NCBI GenBank assembly: GCA_051745395.1
Contig: JBNJEA010000118.1
Coordinates: 1-9,330, forward strand
Origin: JBNJEA01 sp051745395
GTDB taxonomy: Bacteria > Desulfobacterota > Desulfobacteria > Desulfobacterales > Desulfosalsimonadaceae
DNA length: 9,330 nucleotides
Reading direction: 5' to 3'
Part shown: positions 1-4,565 of the stretch, piece after piece
Position numbering within the stretch: position 1 is the stretch's first letter
Layout of the letters: every line of letters starts with the position of its first letter
Made by a program: the position numbers and the translations under genes
Notes under the pieces: model-generated
Told to the model about the DNA's origin: nothing
The model's database searches: none
The model's input: only the letters and a program-made list of their open reading frames with translations

Positions 1-29
1 TCTGCCCCCTCCGGGGTGTGGGTGGTTTT

Positions 30-51
30 GGGGTTTGCCCCGGCAAACCCC
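30..51. repeat. Perfect 10-bp palindromic hairpin upstream of the CoA-binding gene
   Basis: GGGGTTTGCC at 30-39 is exactly complementary to GGCAAACCCC at 42-51, with only two bases between, so an RNA copy folds into a stem of about 9 bp with a four-base loop. It lies 24 bases before the start codon at 76. No T-run follows on the + strand, so it is not a canonical terminator for rightward transcription. It could be an upstream gene's terminator remnant, a leader hairpin, or one copy of a dispersed repeat. Only the symmetry is directly seen. Confidence 0.6.
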
Positions 52-75
52 CTTGCAAAAGAAACGGAGACGGCC

Positions 76-438
76 ATGGAAAATGTGGCGGTGGTCGGCG
101 CAAGCGAAAAAACCGACCGCTACTCCAACAAGGCCATGCGAATGCTGGCGGAACACGGGCACAACCCGATTCCCGTCGCCCCGGCCAAAAAGACCATACT
201 GGAACGCACCGCCTATCCCAACCTTGCCGACGTGCCGGACGCACTGGACACGGTCACGCTTTATCTCGGCCCCGGCCGTCAACCCCCGGTTTTAGAAGCG
301 ATCGTGGCCCGCAGGCCCCGGCGCGTCATTTTCAACCCGGGCGCGGAAAACCCGGAGGCCTATGATCAGTTAAAAAACGCCGGCATCAAGGTCGTCGAGG
401 CCTGCACCCTGGTGATGCTGAGAACGGGGCAATTCTAA
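76..438 (+). CDS. CoA-binding domain protein (YccU-like)
   Basis: This encodes a 120-residue single-domain protein with a Rossmann-type CoA-binding fold of the CoA_binding_2/YccU family. It opens with a beta strand and glycine turn (VAVVGAS, residues 4-10), followed by a Tyr-Ser-Asn-Lys segment. The motif IFNPGAENPEA (about 89-99) and the C-terminal EACTLVML stretch are also typical. The length matches the family's usual 120-140 residues. The ATG at 76 is chosen because GGAG lies six bases upstream and the Rossmann strand begins right after it; an in-frame ATG at 16 would add residues encoded through the hairpin and is unlikely. Members bind CoA or acyl-CoA, probably in the cytoplasm, but the physiological role is unknown. 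It appears monocistronic. The family is fairly sure, the function is not. Confidence 0.85.
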   Translation: MENVAVVGASEKTDRYSNKAMRMLAEHGHNPIPVAPAKKTILERTAYPNLADVPDALDTVTLYLGPGRQPPVLEAIVARRPRRVIFNPGAENPEAYDQLKNAGIKVVEACTLVMLRTGQF

Positions 439-466
439 ATTCGTTTCCATCTTCCGGTTCGCCGAT

Positions 467-559
467 GCCCCCCACCCAATCCCTCCCCCAGTTCCTGGGA
501 GAAGAGTGAGAAAAGCTCATCTGTCTTTCAGTTGCTAGGGGAGGGGTGAAGGGGGGGGC
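467..559. repeat. GC-rich imperfect inverted-repeat element (REP/MITE-like)
   Basis: A C-rich arm (about 467-490, core CCCACCCAATCCCTCCCCC) faces a G-rich arm (about 536-559, core GGGGAGGGGTGAAGGGG). The arms pair over some 23 bases with a few mismatches around a 45-base centre, which itself contains a short TGAG/CTCA hairpin. The element sits in the 224-base gap between the CoA-binding gene and the hydrolase and encodes nothing plausible. This form resembles dispersed intergenic palindromes of bacterial genomes, but only one copy is visible here, so its repetitive nature is inferred. Confidence 0.5.
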
Positions 560-577
560 GTTATTGATCGGCTCGGT

Positions 578-598
578 CTCCCGGGGGAAAGCCGGGAG
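578..598. repeat. Short perfect hairpin, 7-bp stem
   Basis: CTCCCGG (578-584) pairs with CCGGGAG (592-598) around a seven-base loop. There is no T-run after it, so intrinsic termination is doubtful. It may be part of the leader or promoter region of the downstream hydrolase. Confidence 0.4.
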
Positions 599-615
599 GG
601 GAATACTTCTAAATG

Positions 616-638
616 ACTTCAGGTGCAAGGCTTGAAGT
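616..638. promoter_or_regulatory. Possible operator: ACTTCA-N11-TGAAGT dyad
   Basis: ACTTCA (616-621) and TGAAGT (633-638) form a perfect 6-bp inverted repeat with an 11-base spacer, 25 bases upstream of the hydrolase start. The position and spacing would suit a dimeric regulator. Short dyads also arise by chance, and no clear promoter was found beside it. Confidence 0.25.
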
Positions 639-662
639 GTAAAATGTTTCGAAAGGAAATTT

Positions 663-1361
663 ATGAAAATACGACAGTTTCGCTACGCAGCCGATAATTT
701 GGGATACCTCATTTACGGGGAGCAGACCGCCATGGCCATCGACGGCGGCGCTTTCAGTGACATGCTCGCCTTTGTTTCCGACAACGGTCTTTTGCTTCGA
801 TACATCGCAAACACCCATTCCCACATGGACCACACGGTCGGAAACCAGCCGCTGATAGACCAGACCGACGCCCGCCTGCTGGACTTTGAAACGTTGACCA
901 ACGACGGGGGCCTTGAAATCGAAGGCGCGCCGATTCACGTTTATCATACGCCCGGCCATACCGGGGATTCCATTTGTTTTTATTTCGACAATGTGCTGAT
1001 TTCCGGAGACACGCTGTTTAACGGAAAGGTGGGCAAATGCTTTACCGGGGATTCGGAACAGTTTCTGGCATCGGTGAAAACCCTGCTGAAACTGCCGGAT
1101 GCCACCATGGTGTATGCGGGACACGATTATGTGGAAGAATATATTGAATTCATCCGGGCGTTAGAACCCGACAACCCGCACATAGATGAGTATGCGGCCG
1201 CCTATGATCCGAACCACGTGGGCTTTCCCCTCGGCCGCGAACGCCGGGTCGACCCCTTCCTGCGGTTTAACGACGAAAAAATCATCGCCATCCTGGCCGA
1301 AAAAGGCCTGCCCACCGATACGGAAATCGACCGGTGGCGGTCGCTGATGTCGCTAATGTAA
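663..1361 (+). CDS. Metallo-beta-lactamase-fold hydrolase, glyoxalase II-like
   Basis: This encodes a 232-residue cytoplasmic metallohydrolase of the metallo-beta-lactamase superfamily, closest in pattern to hydroxyacylglutathione hydrolase (glyoxalase II). The metal ligands are visible in order: HxHxDH at residues 52-57 (His52, His54, Asp56, His57), His99 in HTPGHTGDS, bridging Asp116 in SGDTLF, and His154 in YAGHDY. A C-terminal DPFLR segment (197-201) resembles the NPFLR substrate-loop signature of glyoxalase II. The length is slightly below the usual 250 or so. AAAGGA five bases before ATG 663 supports the start. Family members hydrolyse thioesters such as S-lactoylglutathione, or related thiol adducts. 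The true substrate is unknown, since glutathione may be absent from such an anaerobe. It seems to be transcribed alone and ends 9 bases from a convergent gene. Confidence 0.88.
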   Translation: MKIRQFRYAADNLGYLIYGEQTAMAIDGGAFSDMLAFVSDNGLLLRYIANTHSHMDHTVGNQPLIDQTDARLLDFETLTNDGGLEIEGAPIHVYHTPGHTGDSICFYFDNVLISGDTLFNGKVGKCFTGDSEQFLASVKTLLKLPDATMVYAGHDYVEEYIEFIRALEPDNPHIDEYAAAYDPNHVGFPLGRERRVDPFLRFNDEKIIAILAEKGLPTDTEIDRWRSLMSLM

Positions 1362-1370
1362 AGTTATTAT

Positions 1371-1736
1371 CTATTGAACCAGCCGGATTTTTTGCCGCTC
1401 CAGCCGAAATTGATCCACGCATTTCAACTGCTCGTTGAGATCGAAGCAAATGGCCCTGAAATACCGGACCCGCCCCCGCTGTTTCGGGTCGATGTTTTGA
1501 TAAAAATAGGAAAAGATCGATCCCGCGCCGGTTTCCATCATTTTTTCCAGCAGGCCGGTCAAGCGCTCCGCGGTTTGATCATATTGGCCGATATCTACGG
1601 CAGTGGAGATGATATGATGCACCAGCTGCTTGATTTCCCGATATTCCGCCGGGTGCTCCCGGATCGATTTTTCGGAAATCCGCAGCGATTCCCGCCGCCG
1701 TTTTCTCAATTGGTCAATGGTCGTCAATTCAGCCAT
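1371..1736 (-). CDS. Conserved-looking hypothetical protein, 121 residues, helical and basic
   Basis: I do not recognise this family. The 121-residue protein has no signal peptide or membrane segment. It is rich in charged residues, opens with a basic stretch (RKRRRES, 11-17), and looks helical throughout, with a hydrophobic patch around 71-80 (AGSIFSYFYQ) and two cysteines (97 and 106). The ATG at 1736 is chosen because AAGGA lies six bases upstream; a longer reading from 1847 would run back through an inverted repeat and lacks such a site. It lies 178 bases downstream of the putative selenoprotein gene on the same strand and may be co-transcribed, or driven from its own promoter in the structured leader. 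The clean ribosome-binding site and unbroken frame make it a probable real gene; the function is unknown. Confidence 0.7.
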   Translation of the reverse strand: MAELTTIDQLRKRRRESLRISEKSIREHPAEYREIKQLVHHIISTAVDIGQYDQTAERLTGLLEKMMETGAGSIFSYFYQNIDPKQRGRVRYFRAICFDLNEQLKCVDQFRLERQKIRLVQ

Positions 1737-1739
1737 GGT

Positions 1740-1754
1740 TTTTCCTTCGGAAAA
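1740..1754 (-). promoter_or_regulatory. Hairpin covering the ribosome-binding site of the 121-residue protein
   Basis: On the minus strand TTTTCC-GAA-GGAAAA forms a 6-bp stem with a three-base loop, and its 3' arm is the Shine-Dalgarno region itself. If it folds in the mRNA it would mask the ribosome-binding site. The stem is mostly A-U, so it would be weak, and its role is speculative. Confidence 0.3.
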
Positions 1755-1883
1755 GGCAAATCCCGTCGCCAAACAACGACAAACAGGCAAACGCGTTCTG
1801 TATTTCGACAAAATGCCCTGATCTGCCGTCCGTGCCGCCCCGCGCATTTTGACCGGCGCCGTTGATGGGCGACGGGATTTTCC
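1755..1883. repeat. 16-bp inverted repeat with nested 8-bp inverted repeat
   Basis: GGCAAATCCCGTCGCC (1755-1770) is complementary to GGCGACGGGATTTTCC (1868-1883) at 15 of 16 positions, including 13 consecutive bases. Inside it, CAAAATGC (1809-1816) faces GCATTTTG (1844-1851). The whole lies in the 178-base gap between the CCG-domain gene and the 121-residue gene, and one outer arm ends a few bases before that gene's ribosome-binding site. No long T-run follows either arm. It could be a structured leader, paired operators, or a degraded small mobile element. Confidence 0.6.
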
Positions 1884-1914
1884 ACCCGTTTTCCGATATC
1901 TTCAACGTGTGGGT

Positions 1915-3231
1915 CTACATCTCCATTTCCGGATGAAACACGTTGACCCCCTTGAGATCATCGCCGAGATACTCGCGCTCGTTGGGCCCGAGAATACCCA
2001 AAGACAGACAGATCAGCGTCCACAGATGCACCACGTGATAATGCCCCCCATAGTGCTCGCTTAACTCGTGAATCTGGGCATGACAATTGTGGCATGCGGC
2101 AATACAGTAGTCCGCGCCGGTGGCCTGGATCTGCTGGTCTTTTAACCGGCCGTATTCCAGCCGGGCATCCTTGTAGCCGGACTGCAGAAATCCGCCGCCG
2201 CCGCCGCAGCAGTAGTTGTTGGAGCGGTTGGGCACCATGTCGATAAAGTTTTCCTCGCCGACCACGGATCTGACAATATAGCGCAGATCCTCGGCGATGG
2301 GATCGCCGTAGCTCTTGCGGACGATCTGGCAGGGGTCCTGGACGGTAAACTTGATGCCCAGGTCCTTGTTCCAGTCCGAATTGACCTTCAGACGGCCTTC
2401 CCGGATCCACCTGGCGTAGTATTCATAAATGTTTTTGACTTCAAAGCTGTGCTCGATACCGAATTTTTTCAGTCCGGACCGGACTGCAAAGGTAACGTGA
2501 CCTCACTCGGTATTGAGATACGTCTTGCACCCCAGGGCATGGGCCTGGTCGGCCGATGTCTGCACAATATGGCGCCAGCTGTCATCATCGGCCAAAAACA
2601 TGCAGTAGTTTTCACCGCCCCAGCCTTTCGACCCGTAAGTCCAGGATACGCCGGCCATATGCAGGATTTTCCAGAGCGGCACCATCTCGTCGGGCTCGGT
2701 CACCGGTTCGCGGGAATTTTGATTCAAGAAAAATTCCGCGCCTTCCTTGTCGACCGGGGCTTCCATGTCCTTGAATTCCGGCTGGCCTTCGCGGTATTCC
2801 TCGAGAACATCTTCGACCACGAAGGAAAAATCCTCCGGAGATGCCCCCATGGCACTGCAGCTGTCGTTTTTCAGCGCCATGTCGCACGAGCCGAGAATGC
2901 CCTTGGGACGCTCTTCCCGCGGCCAGTTCGCCCGCGTGTAGAAAACCAGCTGCGGGATATTGATCTGCATGGGACAAACGTAGATGCATCGCTGGCACAT
3001 GGTGCACATCCAGACCCAGTCCGTGCTGGTGACCTCCTCATCCATGCCCAGCACACACATGCGCAAAAATTTGCGCGGATCCATCCCCTCGAGCCCCGTG
3101 GCCGGACATCCGGCCGCACAGGCCCCGCAGGTCAGGCAAAGGTCAAGGTTGCCGCCATCCGGCAAAATCTCCTTGACCTTGTCCATAAACATGCTTTTTT
3201 TCTTTCCGCCCAACTTGACTTTTTCCGCCAT
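1915..3231 (-). CDS. Putative selenocysteine-containing HdrD/TmcB/DsrK-like iron-sulfur oxidoreductase (TGA at 2503-2505 read as Sec243)
   Basis: With the in-frame TGA read as selenocysteine this encodes 438 residues. The N-terminal half has two ferredoxin-type [4Fe-4S] motifs, CxxCxxCxxxCP at 32-43 and at 76-87, as in HdrC/GlpC. A linker follows, then a degenerate first CCG module (Cys210, Sec243 in NTE-Sec-GHV). A complete second CCG module follows: Cys301 in QDPCQ, Cys341-Cys342 in YCCGGGGG, Cys380 and Cys383 in ACHNCH. No membrane helices are seen, so it is probably cytoplasmic or the cytoplasmic subunit of a membrane redox complex moving electrons to or from disulfide/thiol or quinone partners. 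ATG 3231 has AGGAGG seven bases upstream. The frame is the same on both sides of the TGA and family-like sequence continues immediately after it, which rules out a frameshift. Alternatives are a nonsense mutation or read error. No HdrA, cytochrome b or hydrogenase gene lies beside it, so the partner is unknown. Confidence 0.85.
2470..2486 (-). promoter_or_regulatory. Putative bacterial SECIS stem-loop
   Basis: In the mRNA, CAGUCCG-GUC-CGGACUG forms a perfect 7-bp stem, or equally a 6-bp stem closing the loop GGUCC. It begins 16 bases after the UGA codon (2503-2505). Bacterial SECIS elements are known to be stem-loops in the coding region just downstream of UGA, with a small loop whose first two bases include G; the E. 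coli fdhF loop is GGUCU. Below the stem UUU can pair with AAA with one bulged G, similar to the bulge in known elements. The same bases encode FAVRSGLKK, so the structure coexists with coding constraint. Confidence 0.75.
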
Positions 3232-3261
3232 TCAAATCCTCCTGATGTATAAAATCTTTTA

Positions 3262-3283
3262 TTGATTCGGAGCCTTCAATCAA
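3262..3283. promoter_or_regulatory. TTGATT-N10-AATCAA dyad in the leader of the selenoprotein gene
   Basis: TTGATT (3262-3267) and AATCAA (3278-3283) are perfect complements with a ten-base spacer, about 30 bases upstream of the ATG at 3231. It might be an operator or a leader hairpin; AT-rich dyads of this size can arise by chance. Confidence 0.25.
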
Positions 3284-3304
3284 ATCAGCAATACCGGCAG
3301 CAGC

Positions 3305-3337
3305 GTTGGAAATGCCTTGCTGGTTTGTTTTTCCAAC
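3305..3337. repeat. Perfect 8-bp inverted repeat GTTGGAAA / TTTCCAAC
   Basis: GTTGGAAA (3305-3312) is the exact complement of TTTCCAAC (3330-3337), separated by 17 bases. It lies in the probable 5' leader of the leftward selenoprotein gene and could be an operator or an mRNA hairpin. Confidence 0.4.
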
Positions 3338-3343
3338 CCATTT

Positions 3344-3375
3344 TGGGTATATGCACAAATGGGTATATGCGCAAA
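3344..3375. repeat. Tandem 16-bp direct repeat, two copies
   Basis: TGGGTATATGCACAAA (3344-3359) is followed at once by TGGGTATATGCGCAAA (3360-3375), identical at 15 of 16 positions. A 16-base period places the copies about one and a half helical turns apart. They sit at the predicted transcription start of the leftward gene, within the divergent intergenic region, so paired regulator-binding sites are a reasonable reading. Confidence 0.6.
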
Positions 3376-3402
3376 ATAAATACATCGCTTTTCAATTGTC
3401 AA
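3375..3402 (-). promoter_or_regulatory. Predicted sigma70-type promoter for the selenoprotein gene
   Basis: On the minus strand a perfect TTGACA -35 box (3402-3397) is followed after 16 bases by TTTATT (3380-3375), a 4-of-6 match to the -10 consensus. The start would fall near 3368, giving a leader of about 137 bases that includes the tandem repeats and the inverted repeats. The -10 box is imperfect. Confidence 0.4.
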
Positions 3403-3429
3403 GATTTTTATCAATACGAAAAGACAATA

Positions 3430-3457
3430 TTGATCCACTGGATCAAACGGGTATAAT
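3430..3457 (+). promoter_or_regulatory. Predicted promoter of the methyltransferase gene, with palindromic operator
   Basis: TTGATC (3430-3435), 16 bases, then a perfect TATAAT (3452-3457) form a good sigma70-type promoter 35 bases upstream of the start codon. The -35 box and spacer are overlaid by a perfect palindrome, TTGATCC-ACT-GGATCAA (3430-3446). A protein bound there would block RNA polymerase, so this is a likely repressor site. Confidence 0.55.
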
Positions 3458-3491
3458 CTATCCACGAAAAATCTTGTGTTCGGGAAACGAA

Positions 3492-4139
3492 ATGGACGAA
3501 AAACACTGCCCCCTATGCCGCGGCATACAAATAGCGCCATACCACCGGGACCAAACCCGGTCCTACTACCGATGCGGGACATGCCAATTGATATTCGTGC
3601 CGGAGCGCTACCATCTGTCTGCGGCAATGGAGAAAAACCGGTATGACCTACACACCAATCACCCGGATGATCCCGGCTACCGGCGGTTTTTAAACCGCCT
3701 GTTTGTACCGCTAAACGCCGTGATCGCCCCCGGCAGCCACGGGCTCGATTTCGGCTCCGGACCGGGCCCCACCCTGTCGGTGATGTTCGAGGAAGCCGGA
3801 CACCGGATGGCCATTTACGATCCGTTCTATGCCGACAACCCGGAAGTATTCGACAAAACATACGACTTTATTACGGCCACAGAGGTGGTCGAACACCTGC
3901 GGGCACCCGGAAAAGAATTGCCCCGCCTGTTTGACCGCTTGAAACCGGGCGGATATATGGGTATCATGACCCAGCAGGTCGAAAACCGGGCCGCTTTTGC
4001 CACATGGCGCTATATCGACGATGACACCCATGTCGCGTTTTTTTCCCGGCCGGCTTTCGAATGGTTGGCGGCACAGTTGACGGCACAATTGCGCTTTATT
4101 GGAAAAGACGTGGTGATTTTGCGGCGGGAGCCTTTCTAA
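3492..4139 (+). CDS. Class I SAM-dependent methyltransferase with N-terminal zinc ribbon
   Basis: This encodes a 215-residue soluble protein. A zinc ribbon comes first (CPLC at 6-9 and CGTC at 28-31). The Rossmann-like methyltransferase domain has the SAM-binding motif I LDFGSGPG (85-92), the acidic residue of motif II at Asp110 in IYDPF, and the TEVVEHL segment (130-136) typical of Methyltransf_11/12/23-type enzymes. LKPGGYMGIMT matches the usual post-motif III strand. The ATG at 3492 is taken because the zinc ribbon starts right after it and a TATAAT promoter lies just upstream; the ribosome-binding site (GGGA, six bases away) is modest. The longer frame back to 3306 would run through the promoter. 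The methyl acceptor is unknown. It is followed 32 bases later by an ABM-domain gene, probably co-transcribed. Confidence 0.85.
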   Translation: MDEKHCPLCRGIQIAPYHRDQTRSYYRCGTCQLIFVPERYHLSAAMEKNRYDLHTNHPDDPGYRRFLNRLFVPLNAVIAPGSHGLDFGSGPGPTLSVMFEEAGHRMAIYDPFYADNPEVFDKTYDFITATEVVEHLRAPGKELPRLFDRLKPGGYMGIMTQQVENRAAFATWRYIDDDTHVAFFSRPAFEWLAAQLTAQLRFIGKDVVILRREPF

Positions 4140-4171
4140 GGCTGAAAACCAAATTTACGGAGAGACACAGC

Positions 4172-4465
4172 ATGATATCTGTAATTGCGAAACTGACCCT
4201 GCAGCACGGCAAAAAGCAACAGGCCATGGAAGCCATACAGGAATTGATGGCCGGCGTGGCCCGGGAAAGCGGAACACTGCATTATACTGTCAACATGGAT
4301 GAAAATTATCCCGATGTTTTGATTTTCATGGAACGCTACCGGGACATGGAGGCCCTCAAGGCCCACGGCGCAACGCCGCATTTCCGGGCCTTCATGGACA
4401 AGGTGCCCGATTTTGCCGAAGGCCAGCCCGAAATCAATGTCTTGACCGAGCTTGCGTCGATATAA
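4172..4465 (+). CDS. Antibiotic biosynthesis monooxygenase (ABM) domain protein, YgiN/LsrG-like
   Basis: This encodes a small 97-residue protein with the ABM (dimeric alpha-beta barrel) pattern: a first strand ISVIAKLTLQHGK, a helix with AMEAIQELMAGVARESG, then LHYTVNMDENYPDVLIFMERYRD and a His-rich turn before FRAFMDKVP. Known members include quinol monooxygenases such as YgiN and the autoinducer-2 isomerase LsrG; many act without a cofactor on small aromatic or carbonyl compounds. The ATG at 4172 has GGAGAG seven bases before it, while upstream codons overlap the methyltransferase gene. It lies 32 bases after that gene and is followed by a strong terminator, so the two likely form a short operon. 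The family is well supported; the substrate is not known. Confidence 0.85.
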   Translation: MISVIAKLTLQHGKKQQAMEAIQELMAGVARESGTLHYTVNMDENYPDVLIFMERYRDMEALKAHGATPHFRAFMDKVPDFAEGQPEINVLTELASI

Positions 4466-4484
4466 CCCCGGCGTTGAAAACAAA

Positions 4485-4532
4485 AAAAACCGTGACGGCC
4501 GCTTTTGAATGCTGCGTACCGTCACGGTTTTT
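4485..4532. terminator. Bidirectional rho-independent terminator
   Basis: AAAAACCGTGACGG (4485-4498) pairs perfectly with CCGTCACGGTTTTT (4519-4532) around a 20-base loop. The right arm ends in a T-run for rightward transcripts and the left arm's A-run gives one for leftward transcripts. It lies exactly between the convergent ABM gene (ends 4465) and OmpA-like gene (ends 4566) and should serve both. Confidence 0.9.
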
Positions 4533-4565
4533 CTCTTTCGCCCCAGTTTGTAAAACAAAATCGCC

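Noticed and set aside
1359..1373. Terminator between the convergent hydrolase and the 121-residue gene
   Set aside because: The gap is only nine bases and contains no stem with a T-run.
1915..2265. A separate short CCG-domain gene starting at GTG 2265
   Set aside because: Family sequence extends upstream of 2265 in the same frame right up to the TGA, including Cys301, so this is the C-terminal part of the longer gene and not an independent gene.
2400..2520. Frameshift as the cause of the interrupted oxidoreductase
   Set aside because: Both halves are in the same frame and the family-like sequence abuts the TGA on both sides; only a codon-level event (Sec or nonsense) fits.
2449..3252. A 267-codon open frame on the + strand
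   Set aside because: It is antisense to the iron-sulfur protein, whose motifs and ribosome-binding site are clear; the + strand translation shows no family features.
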